64,000 nucleotides of DNA from Maridesulfovibrio sp. (GTDB taxonomy: Bacteria > Desulfobacterota > Desulfovibrionia > Desulfovibrionales > Desulfovibrionaceae): contig NZ_OY763931.1 of assembly GCF_963667685.1 (NCBI RefSeq), forward strand, positions 186,001-250,000. The letters are read 5' to 3'. Both the position numbers and the translations under genes were made by a program. The notes beneath the pieces are model-generated. The model searched no databases, was not told the origin of the DNA, and saw nothing but the letters and a program-made list of their open reading frames with translations. Numbering within the stretch: position 1 is the stretch's first letter; each line of letters begins with the position of its first letter. Below, piece after piece: positions 56,040 to 63,205 of this stretch.

Positions 56040-56534
56040 ATGTCTATTAAAGGTACTGCACATAGAGTCGGGGCACATATCGATACTGATGCCATTATTC
56101 CGGCCCGCTTTCTGGTTACCACCGATCCTGACGAACTCGGTGCGAATTGCATGGAAGGCCTTGAGGAAGGCTGGATCAAGCGTGTTAATAAAAATGACAT
56201 CATGGTTGCCGATGAGAACTTCGGTTGTGGTTCTTCCCGTGAACATGCGCCTATTTCCATTCTCGGTGCCGGAATTCCGGTAGTTGTGGCAAAAAGCTTT
56301 GCCCGTATTTTCTACCGCAACGGCTTCAATATGGGGCTTATTCTTCTCGAAGTAGGCGATGATTTTAAAAAAATCGGTGATGGTGACCAGCTCGAAGTCG
56401 ATGCTGAAAAGGGCGAAATTAAGAACTTTACCACTGGTGAAACCATCACTTGTGCTCCAGTTCCCCCATTTATGAAAGGCATCCTCGATTGTGGTGGACT
56501 GGTAGAATACGTTAAAGATCGTCTAGCTAAATAG
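56040..56534 (+). CDS. leuD: 3-isopropylmalate dehydratase small subunit
   Basis: The 164-residue swivel domain has the substrate-binding loop [14 protein letters not shown] and the start [11 protein letters not shown]. It forms the isomerase with LeuC. AAGGAG precedes ATG 56040. The 89-base gap from leuC and 197-base gap to leuB are larger than the rest of the operon. Confidence 0.95.
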   Translation: MSIKGTAHRVGAHIDTDAIIPARFLVTTDPDELGANCMEGLEEGWIKRVNKNDIMVADENFGCGSSREHAPISILGAGIPVVVAKSFARIFYRNGFNMGLILLEVGDDFKKIGDGDQLEVDAEKGEIKNFTTGETITCAPVPPFMKGILDCGGLVEYVKDRLAK

Positions 56535-56603
56535 CAAATACTCTGGATGCAAGGCAGGCCGTTAGATTTAAATTCGTCCTGACGCCCCGGCAGCAAAGCT
56601 TAA

Positions 56604-56714
56604 TAAAAGTTTTTGGGATTCTTAAACCCTTTCTCTAAAGGGTTTAAGTGCCCAGAAGGACCGTCGGTAAGCTCTCCTAAAGCATCTTAAAATATAAGCG
56701 CGAAGCGCATCAAA
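56604..56714. repeat. Dispersed palindromic repeat, copy B, between leuD and leuB
   Basis: TAAAAGTTTTTGGGATTC is followed by a hairpin TTAAACCCTTT / AAAGGGTTTAA (56622-56647), then GACCGTCGG and a tail GCGCGAAGCGCATCAAATAAA-like near 56697. Related to copy A (25929) and, inverted, to copy C (57800). No gene is in the stretch. Confidence 0.7.
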
Positions 56715-56731
56715 TAAAGAGGAATTTTAAA

Positions 56732-57799
56732 ATGAAAATATGCGTAATGCCCGGCGACGGAATAGGACCGGAAATAATGGAACAGGGCGTTAAAGTCCTG
56801 AACATAATCGGCGAAAAATTCGGTCATAAATTCGAAATCACCGAAGCTCTGATTGGTGGTGCTGCCATCGATGCTACTGGCGGGCCCCTTCCTGAAGAGA
56901 CTGTTAAGGCCTGTAAAGAATCTGACGCAGTTCTTCTTGGTGCTGTCGGCGGTCCTCAGTGGGATACTATTGATCCGGCAATCCGCCCTGAAAGAGGTCT
57001 GCTCGGCATCCGTAAGGAACTTTCCCTGTTCGCCAACCTGCGTCCTGCTGCGCTTTTTCAGCAGTTGAAAGATGCATGCTTTCTGCGTCCTGATATCGTA
57101 GAGAAGGGCATTGACATCATGGTTGTCCGTGAACTTACCGGCGGCATTTACTTTGGTGAACCTCGCGGTACCAAGGAAGAAAATGGCGAACGCATGGGCT
57201 ACAATACCATGGTTTACTACGAGCATGAAGTAAAGCGTATTGCCAAGGTTGCTTTCGAAGCTGCACAGAAACGTAAAAAGAAACTTTGCTCCGTGGATAA
57301 AGCCAACGTACTGGACGTTTCTCGCGTATGGCGCGAAATAGTCATCGAAGTTTCCAAAGATTACCCCGATGTTGAGCTGACTCACATGTACGTGGATAAC
57401 GCTGCTATGCAGCTCGTTCGTGATCCTTCCCAGTTTGACGTAATCGTGACCGGAAACCTTTTCGGTGACATCCTCTCCGATGAAGCTTCAGTAATCACCG
57501 GTTCCATCGGCATGTTGCCTTCCGCATCCCTCGGCGCTTCCAATCCCGGTCTGTATGAGCCCATTCACGGTTCTGCTCCAGATATTGCTGGCGAGAACAA
57601 GGCCAACCCGCTGGCAACCATCCTGTCTATAGCCATGATGCTCCGCTATTCTTTTGATATGGCTGAAGAAGCTGATTGTATAGAAGCCGCAGTGGAAAAG
57701 ACCCTCTCAGAAGGTCTGCGCACCGGGGATATCATGGATAAGGGCGGTAAGCTGGTAGGCTGCACAGAAATGGGTGAAGCCGTAATTAAGAATCTTTAG
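56732..57799 (+). CDS. leuB: 3-isopropylmalate dehydrogenase
   Basis: The 355-residue NAD-dependent enzyme oxidises 3-isopropylmalate. It has [16 protein letters not shown] at the start, VGGPQWD, the metal/substrate region [41 protein letters not shown] and [19 protein letters not shown]. It closes leuACDB and is flanked on both sides by the dispersed repeat. Confidence 0.97.
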   Translation: MKICVMPGDGIGPEIMEQGVKVLNIIGEKFGHKFEITEALIGGAAIDATGGPLPEETVKACKESDAVLLGAVGGPQWDTIDPAIRPERGLLGIRKELSLFANLRPAALFQQLKDACFLRPDIVEKGIDIMVVRELTGGIYFGEPRGTKEENGERMGYNTMVYYEHEVKRIAKVAFEAAQKRKKKLCSVDKANVLDVSRVWREIVIEVSKDYPDVELTHMYVDNAAMQLVRDPSQFDVIVTGNLFGDILSDEASVITGSIGMLPSASLGASNPGLYEPIHGSAPDIAGENKANPLATILSIAMMLRYSFDMAEEADCIEAAVEKTLSEGLRTGDIMDKGGKLVGCTEMGEAVIKNL

Positions 57800-57905
57800 T
57801 CGTCTCCGACGGCCAAAGGAAAGGGAAACCCTTTTGCTTACGCCAAAAAGGGTTTCCCTCTCCTCAGGACTCCTCTCCCTTCCCAAAACGCGTTAGCGAG
57901 CTTCG
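57800..57905. repeat. Dispersed palindromic repeat, copy C (inverted), after leuB
   Basis: CGTCTCCGACGGCC leads into a hairpin GGGAAACCCTTTT / AAAAAGGGTTTCCC (57823-57858), then CCCTTCCCAAAACGC. Read on the other strand this matches the layout of copy B. The hairpin probably also ends leu transcription. Confidence 0.65.
57821..57860 (+). terminator. Terminator-like hairpin after leuB
   Basis: 14-bp stem inside repeat copy C, starting 22 bases after the leuB stop; the T tract is interrupted (CTCTCC), so it may be weak or act through folding alone. Confidence 0.5.
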
Positions 57906-58040
57906 CACGTATATTCATCGTGTCGACTTCGGATAGAAGAGGATCGACTATCATGGCAGGCTGGTCTATGGAGATCGGGCTGCTTTTTCTTTTGTAGCTG
58001 AAATTTACAGACTGCTTCTTTCTATTGTATCCTGTTTATT

Positions 58041-58598
58041 ATGATTAAATTCAGAACTGAAAGGCTTATCCTGCGTGAATGGCATAACAGTGATTATCCT
58101 ATTTTTGCGCGCATAAATGCAGACCCAGATGTGATGCGCTATTTCCCTGCCATTCTTTCTGAAGAGGAAAGCAATGCAAATGCCGATATTATTAGCGCGT
58201 TGATTGAAAAACGTAACTGGGGATTTTGGGCGGTTGAAATTCCAGATATTGCACCTTTCATCGGTTTTGTAGGTTTGCATGTTCCGTTAGTGACACTGCC
58301 GTTTTCACCTTGTGTAGAGATTGGATGGCGGCTGGATAAGAAATTCTGGGGATATGGATATGCTACTGAGGCAGCTAATTTTGCATTAAAATATGGTTTT
58401 GCTGAACTAAATCTTGATGAGATAGTGTCTTTCACTTCCGAGAAGAATCTACCCTCACAGGCTGTAATGAATAGACTTGGTATGCGCTTTGACGATGATG
58501 GATTTGAACATCCTTCAGTGCCTGTAGGAAGTCCTTTGCGTAAACATGTTCTTTACCGAATCTCTCAGGAAGATTGGCGCACAGGTCTTGATAGCTGA
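58041..58598 (+). CDS. GNAT N-acetyltransferase
   Basis: The 185-residue protein begins FRTERLILREWHNSDYPIF, with acetyl-CoA-binding EIGWRLDKKFWGYGYATEAANFAL and ENLPSQAVMNRLGM-type late motif (EKNLPSQAVMNRLGM). This is the RimJ/RimL or ribosomal-alanine type acetyltransferase found next to many unrelated genes. It has no obvious operon partner. The weak ribosome binding site and AT-richer sequence differ from leuB. Confidence 0.88.
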   Translation: MIKFRTERLILREWHNSDYPIFARINADPDVMRYFPAILSEEESNANADIISALIEKRNWGFWAVEIPDIAPFIGFVGLHVPLVTLPFSPCVEIGWRLDKKFWGYGYATEAANFALKYGFAELNLDEIVSFTSEKNLPSQAVMNRLGMRFDDDGFEHPSVPVGSPLRKHVLYRISQEDWRTGLDS

Positions 58599-58641
58599 GA
58601 TAAGCGCTGGTTTCCTGATTAGTTCTAGGCGCAACATAGGG

Positions 58642-58686
58642 GGCGCATAATTATTCCTATCTTTTCGTTTAGGCTGATTATGCGCC
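58642..58686. other. Nested inverted repeat between the acetyltransferase and NifX-like genes
   Basis: Outer arms GGCGCATAAT / ATTATGCGCC (10 bp, perfect) enclose inner arms CCTA / TAGG. There is no T tract, so it is not a standard terminator. It could be an operator or a processed RNA hairpin. Confidence 0.5.
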
Positions 58687-58794
58687 AGAATGTTTAGTCG
58701 TTATTATACTAACTGTCTGTATCATATACCTAATTTCTGATTGGATTCATTTATGCTTGATGAAATAACATAAAGAATCAGAATAGGAGGCATT

Positions 58795-59268
58795 ATGCTT
58801 ATAGCCGTAAGTGCAAATAGTTCTAATGTGGATAGCTCTTTTGAACCCCGATTCGGTAGGGCTGCGGGTTTTATGATTTTTGACAGCGAGACCGGTGAGA
58901 GCCGTTTTATTGATAACTCAGAAAATGCCGGAGTTGCTGGCGGCGCAGGAGTGCAAACAGCGCAGTTCCTGGCTGACCAAGGTGTGCAGGCTATTATTTC
59001 CGGTACTTTTGGGCCAAAGGCAGAACAGGCTTTGCTGGCAGGCCATATTGAAATGGTGACTGTTGAATCTGGTACTGTGCGTGAGCTGGTTGAAAATTAT
59101 GCGGCTGAATCAGGAATAGGCCAGCCTAAATCCGATCTTAAGCGCTCTCCTCATAGTCTTAATCAATCCGGCGGAGGCTGCCGACGGATGGGCGGAACTG
59201 GACGCGGAATGGGTCGGTCTGGCGGCGGTCGAGGTATGGGTGGAGGTGGAATGGGCCGTAGATCGTAA
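58795..59268 (+). CDS. NifX/NifB-type (MTH1175-like) dinitrogenase cofactor-family protein
   Basis: Residues 1-110 form the NifX-like fold: MLIAVSANSSNVDSSFEPRFGRAAGFMIFD, then GGAGVQTAQFLADQGVQAIISGTFGPKAEQALL. Such small proteins bind iron-molybdenum cofactor precursors or other metal clusters, and are common in sulfate reducers next to ATPases of the Mrp type. The last 45 residues are an unusual Gly/Arg/Met tail (MGGTGRGMGRSGGGRGMGG). AGGAGG precedes the start. No partner gene is adjacent. Confidence 0.88.
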   Translation: MLIAVSANSSNVDSSFEPRFGRAAGFMIFDSETGESRFIDNSENAGVAGGAGVQTAQFLADQGVQAIISGTFGPKAEQALLAGHIEMVTVESGTVRELVENYAAESGIGQPKSDLKRSPHSLNQSGGGCRRMGGTGRGMGRSGGGRGMGGGGMGRRS

Positions 59269-59301
59269 TTTCAGCTAAAATAAATATCCATTACATAATA
59301 C

Positions 59302-59332
59302 GAAAAACCCCGTAGCCGAAGCTTACGGGGTA
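59302..59332 (-). terminator. Terminator of dapA
   Basis: On the minus strand ACCCCGTAAGC / GCTACGGGGT around a TTCG loop, followed by TTTTC. It ends the dapA transcript 24 bases after its stop and can also serve the NifX-like gene. Confidence 0.8.
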
Positions 59333-59355
59333 TTGAAATTGTATAATAAAGCGAA

Positions 59356-60234
59356 CTAGATAAGGCCGCTTTTTTTAAGCTGAGCTTCTAGCTTGGCGTT
59401 GCTTTCGTCCATAAGGGGGACAAGCGGAAGCCTGAAGGAAGTTTCGAATTTACCCATCATGCCCAGAGCTGTTTTTACCGGAATCGGATTGGTTTCGACA
59501 AACATCATCCGGTTTACAGGCTGCATTTTGAAGTGCAGTTCCTGTGCCTTTTTCATGTCACCTGCACGATAAGCCGCACACATATCGGACATATCTTTAG
59601 GCATAATGTTGGCAACTACAGATATAACACCGTGACCGCCGAGGGCGAGCAGGGGCAGAACTGTGAAATCATCACCAGAGAGTACGCAGAACCCTTCGGG
59701 ACACTGTTCAATTACATCTGAAACCTGGCCAAGATTAGCTGTTGCTTCCTTAATGCCGACGACATCAGAAACTTCGTTGGCGATCATTGCTACGGTTTCC
59801 GGCATGCAGTTCAGTCCGGTGCGCCCGGGAACATTATACAGGATGAAAGGCATGGAAGCTTCTTTCGACAGGGCTTTGAAATGCGCCAGCAAGCCCGCAG
59901 GAGTAGGTTTATTGTAGTAAGGTGTAATTTGGAGTGTGGCATCTGCGCCTGCCTGTTTAGCAAGCAGGGTAAGGTTTACGGCTTCTTTAGTATTGTTGGA
60001 ACCCGCGCCAGCAATGACCGGGACACGTCCCTTGGCCTGCTCCACACAGATTCTGATAACCTCACCTTGTTCTTCATGGGTAAGTGTAGCCGCTTCTCCG
60101 GTTGTACCACAGGGTACAAGTCCGTCGATTCCTTGTTCAATCTGCCACTCAATCAGTTCGCGATATGCGTCCTGATCAATCTCTCCGTTTTTGAACGGAG
60201 TGACCAGAGCAGTGAATGCTCCTTGGAATGTCAT
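59356..60234 (-). CDS. dapA: 4-hydroxy-tetrahydrodipicolinate synthase
   Basis: The 292-residue aldolase joins pyruvate and aspartate semialdehyde in lysine and peptidoglycan synthesis. The pyruvate-binding GTTGEAATLTHEE, catalytic Tyr in PFILYNVPGRTG (about residue 133) and Schiff-base Lys in VVGIKEATANL (about 161) are present. It follows the selenoprotein candidate by 25 bases and may share its transcript. Confidence 0.97.
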   Translation of the reverse strand: MTFQGAFTALVTPFKNGEIDQDAYRELIEWQIEQGIDGLVPCGTTGEAATLTHEEQGEVIRICVEQAKGRVPVIAGAGSNNTKEAVNLTLLAKQAGADATLQITPYYNKPTPAGLLAHFKALSKEASMPFILYNVPGRTGLNCMPETVAMIANEVSDVVGIKEATANLGQVSDVIEQCPEGFCVLSGDDFTVLPLLALGGHGVISVVANIMPKDMSDMCAAYRAGDMKKAQELHFKMQPVNRMMFVETNPIPVKTALGMMGKFETSFRLPLVPLMDESNAKLEAQLKKSGLI

Positions 60235-60259
60235 TGTTTAAGCCTCCAAATTTGAATTA

Positions 60260-61144
60260 CTAATCATCCGAAATACCACTTATCAGCTTCGCAATTTCAG
60301 GTTCTGTGCGGAGTTTATCCGTCAGAGTCTGCAGGAACCATTTGACGTTTTCCCCGGAAGACCATTTAAAGTCCTTATCTCTGGAGGGCCACTGCAAAAT
60401 GTCAATCCTGTTAACTGCTTTTCCGGTAGGGTAGCTGCGCACCCATAAAGTCTTGCCGTTTACGTTAAGACTGCCGGTCATTCCCGGTCCGTCTCCGCTG
60501 CCCAGCAGAATATCCGGGGCGGACTCGCTAATTTCCGGGTTGGCGAGAAATTTCTTCTCCCTGAAGTATCCCCATGAACTCATGGCGATTACCAGATCCG
60601 ACTCCTTTTTGTTCTCCCTGATCAGCTTGGCGCATTTTTGAATAAGATCAGGAGGAAGTTCATCGGAACCCCGTTCAAGGTGAGGAAATATTATAAAGGA
60701 AACCTTTTTACCATTGGCAAGAGGTTTGATCTCAACGCGTACTTTTTCGTCGCTGGTCCAGTTTTTAGGAATTCCTACAGGGGAATTTTTCAGAAAACTA
60801 AATTCAGCAGGGCTAATAATTCCTAAATCATAATTCATGATTTGGAAAGCTTCAGCCAGCGCATTTCGTTTTTTATTGGAAACTATTTCGCCGGAAGTCG
60901 GCATAAATTCATATGCACCGCCAACAACAAGGACATCGTGCAGCTGCGCTGCACGCAGATCCTGAAGATATCCAGCCCGCCGGGCCAGACCACCAAGGGT
61001 TTTGTTTCCTCAGGTCGGGCAGGGGTTTACAGTCCCGAAAGTGTTGGCAGTGTCGGCAATAGACAATAGTACATCCTTGCCAGCGTGGGAGATTGAAGTC
61101 CCCATGCTGGCAAGGATAAGAAAAGCTAATATGAGAAATCGCAT
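60260..61144 (-). CDS. Probable selenoprotein (UshA-like, Cys-x-x-Sec), read through an in-frame TGA
   Basis: From ATG 61144 the frame encodes a signal peptide (MRFLILAFLILASMGTSISHA), then VNPCPT, a TGA at 61012-61010 (codon 45), and continues GNKTLGGLARRAGYLQDL without another stop to 60260, 294 residues in all. The TGA falls in Cys42-Pro-Thr-Sec45, a CxxU redox motif, just before LGGLARR, which follows a PCxC-type motif in calcineurin/UshA-like exported proteins. A SECIS-like hairpin (60970-60990; 9-bp stem, loop starting with G) begins its loop 28 bases after the TGA, inside the bacterial range. The ATG overlaps the HU stop (TAATG). The alternative is a nonsense-mutated gene or a separate frame from Met81 (60904), which has no good start. 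Confidence 0.75.
60970..60990 (-). promoter_or_regulatory. SECIS-like hairpin downstream of the in-frame TGA
   Basis: On the minus strand GUCUGGCCC pairs with GGGCUGGAU (9 bp with G-U pairs) around loop GGC. The first loop base is G and the TGA-to-loop distance is 28 bases, as bacterial SECIS rules require. The lower part is wobble-rich, so an RNA fold and a SelB test would be needed to be sure. Confidence 0.55.
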
Positions 61145-61419
61145 TAAGCGTTCAGATATTCTTTCAGCTCTTTACCGGGACGGAAAAAAGGCAGCTTTTT
61201 AGGGGTTACGTCAACAACCGCACCAGTCTTGGGGTTGCGTCCGGTGTACCCTTTGTACTCTTTCATCTTAAAGCTTCCGAATCCACGAATCTCAACTCTG
61301 TCGCCGCGAACGAGAGCCTCTTTGATAGCATCCACAAATGCATCAACTATTTCAGCAGATTCATCTACATGGAGGCCTTTTTCTTCCGCAAGATTCTTAA
61401 TCAGTTCGCTTTTGTTCAT
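61144..61419 (-). CDS. HU-family DNA-binding protein
   Basis: The 91-residue histone-like protein has the HU/IHF signature: MNKSELIKNLAEEKG, VEIRGFGSFKMKEYKGYTGRNPKTG with the beta arm RNPKTG, and PFFRPGKELKEYLNA. It bends and compacts DNA as a dimer. I chose ATG 61419 behind GGGAGAGG; a TTG four codons earlier is less likely. Its stop overlaps the start of the selenoprotein candidate. Confidence 0.95.
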   Translation of the reverse strand: MNKSELIKNLAEEKGLHVDESAEIVDAFVDAIKEALVRGDRVEIRGFGSFKMKEYKGYTGRNPKTGAVVDVTPKKLPFFRPGKELKEYLNA

Positions 61420-61513
61420 GTCCTCTCCCAAATCGTGTTGAGTTTGACAAGGCAGTGTTTATTACCAATACTGGTACAACTATGCCGAAAAGTTACCCTT
61501 TTCGCAAGCATTA

Positions 61514-62338
61514 TTACTCGGCCAGTGTCGGAAATTTTTTCATGACAGGTCTTTCACCTAGTCTGCCCATATTTTCCATCCTGATTTTCTGAATTTTGAC
61601 TGCGATATTAAGGATGTCGCGGCTTGCATCAGATTTGGGAGCAAACTTAATAAAAGGAATCTGCCGTCTTACAGCTTCTGTTACAGTGGGATCATAGCGC
61701 ACATATCCCATATTTTTCAACTGAATATTCAGAAATTTTTCGCAGGCCATATTGAGGCGTTCAAATGTCGCTTTCCCTTCTTTAGCATCAGTTGCCTGGT
61801 TAACTATTACGTGGAAATCACTGATATTATGCTTAGAGTGGAGCACTTTTATCAGCGCGTAACTGTCGGTCAGGGAAGTCGGCTCAGGGGTGACTACTAC
61901 GATTCGCATCTGGGTCATGGATGCAAAAGACATAACTGTTCCGTTAATCCCGGCCCCGAGGTCCAGCACAAGATATTGGTAACTGCCGACCAGTTTGGTG
62001 ATTTTGCTGAACAGCATTTCCTGCATATCTTCATCCATCTCCACCAGTTCCGGTACACCGGAAGCAGCTGGAAGGATGTCGAATTTTTTGCCTTCCTCAA
62101 TGGGGATGACTATATCGGCCGGCTTAGCTCCGCTGGTAAGCAGGTCCTGCATATTGGTTTCCGGGGAAATCCCCAGCAGAACGTCGAGGTTGGCCAACCC
62201 AAGGTCGCAGTCCATGAGCAACAGGCTGTTCCCCCCTGCATTCAGGGCATAGGAAAGATTTAGGGAAAGGTTGGTTTTACCGACTCCGCCCTTACCGCTC
62301 ATGATAGCAAGACTTAATGTTTTATTGGCGTTGATCAT
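61514..62338 (-). CDS. MinD/ParA-family ATPase, FlhG/FleN-like
   Basis: The 274-residue ATPase has the deviant Walker A IMSGKGGVGKTNLSLNLSYAL (residues about 11-30), switch I DCDLGLANLDVLLG and Walker B LVLDLGAGINGTVMSF. This matches FlhG/FleN, which sets flagellar number and placement. Asp replaced in the DLGAG stretch fits this group. FlhF is not next to it, so a more general MinD-like positioning role is possible. It sits 15 bases after the GGDEF gene, suggesting joint control of motility. Confidence 0.82.
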   Translation of the reverse strand: MINANKTLSLAIMSGKGGVGKTNLSLNLSYALNAGGNSLLLMDCDLGLANLDVLLGISPETNMQDLLTSGAKPADIVIPIEEGKKFDILPAASGVPELVEMDEDMQEMLFSKITKLVGSYQYLVLDLGAGINGTVMSFASMTQMRIVVVTPEPTSLTDSYALIKVLHSKHNISDFHVIVNQATDAKEGKATFERLNMACEKFLNIQLKNMGYVRYDPTVTEAVRRQIPFIKFAPKSDASRDILNIAVKIQKIRMENMGRLGERPVMKKFPTLAE

Positions 62339-62353
62339 GATTTATCTGTTCCT

Positions 62354-63205
62354 TTAGTTTCCCGTAAATAAAAATTTCTTTTCATTGGCATGAACAAGGC
62401 TTTCCCTGGTCACTGACTCAAAATCCAAGATATCCGATGTCTTGACTTGATCCTTGCCGGCCTTTTTGGCTTCATAGAGCGATTTGTCTGCTTTGCAGAT
62501 CAGCTCATGCATCTCAATATCCACCATACCCTTGTAGCAGGATATTCCCGCCGAACAGGTGATGAAAAATTTTTCATCAGATCCTGGTATGTTGAATTTG
62601 AGATCGCGGACTTTACTTAGCAAGCGCTCCAGTAACTGCTGTGACTTGACCAGGCCCACTCCTGAAAGAATTATTGCGAATTCTTCTCCGCCTATACGGG
62701 CTGCGAGGTCATATCGCCTTGAATTGCGGGCCAGCAGGTCCGCAAAGTCGATGAGAACTTCGTCTCCTTTGAGATGTCCCCAAGTGTCATTGATCTTTTT
62801 AAAGTTATCAAGATCCAGAATTGCAAGGCTGACCGGTGTTTTGTTCCTTCGCGATCTCTCAATCTCCTGATCAAGGGTCCGCTCAAAAACTCTGCGGTTT
62901 GAAAGTCCGGTAAGGGGGTCGTGCTCTGTTTTGTAGGAAAGTTTTTGCAATACCGATTGAACATGATTCAGATGTGGGGCCATGTTCCGGTCCAGCGGCA
63001 TAGTAAGCCAGTCATTCAGGCCGTGTCTTTCCGCAAGAATTTCCCATGCCTCAAGAGTCATGCCCGGGCATAGTTTCAGCACGGCTAAACCTTCAGGGCA
63101 TTCATGGGAATGGCAGACCTTTTGCTCATTACAGAACTTGTCCCGCACAGAAAGAAGCTCTTCCATGAGATTTGCTTCATTCTCAGCAATGTACTCAGCG
63201 CTCAT
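62354..63205 (-). CDS. Diguanylate cyclase (GGDEF) with N-terminal Cys/His cluster
   Basis: The 283-residue protein makes cyclic di-GMP. The GGDEF domain (about residues 115-280) has DPLTGLSNRRVFERTL, DLDNFKKINDTWGHLKGDEVL and the active site ARIGGEEFAII (GGEEF). An inhibitory I-site RRYD lies five residues upstream. The N-terminus contains Cys25, Cys31, His32, His34, Cys36 and Cys46, a possible metal- or redox-sensing cluster. I chose ATG 63205 behind GGCGGAG; a TTG at 63226 would add 7 residues. The start overlaps prfB by 11 bases. Confidence 0.88.
   Translation of the reverse strand: MSAEYIAENEANLMEELLSVRDKFCNEQKVCHSHECPEGLAVLKLCPGMTLEAWEILAERHGLNDWLTMPLDRNMAPHLNHVQSVLQKLSYKTEHDPLTGLSNRRVFERTLDQEIERSRRNKTPVSLAILDLDNFKKINDTWGHLKGDEVLIDFADLLARNSRRYDLAARIGGEEFAIILSGVGLVKSQQLLERLLSKVRDLKFNIPGSDEKFFITCSAGISCYKGMVDIEMHELICKADKSLYEAKKAGKDQVKTSDILDFESVTRESLVHANEKKFLFTGN

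Noticed and set aside
60260-60904. Separate 214-residue gene starting at Met81 of the selenoprotein frame
   Set aside because: No ribosome binding site at 60904, no signal peptide, and conserved-looking sequence (LGGLARRAGYL...) lies upstream in the same frame across the TGA.
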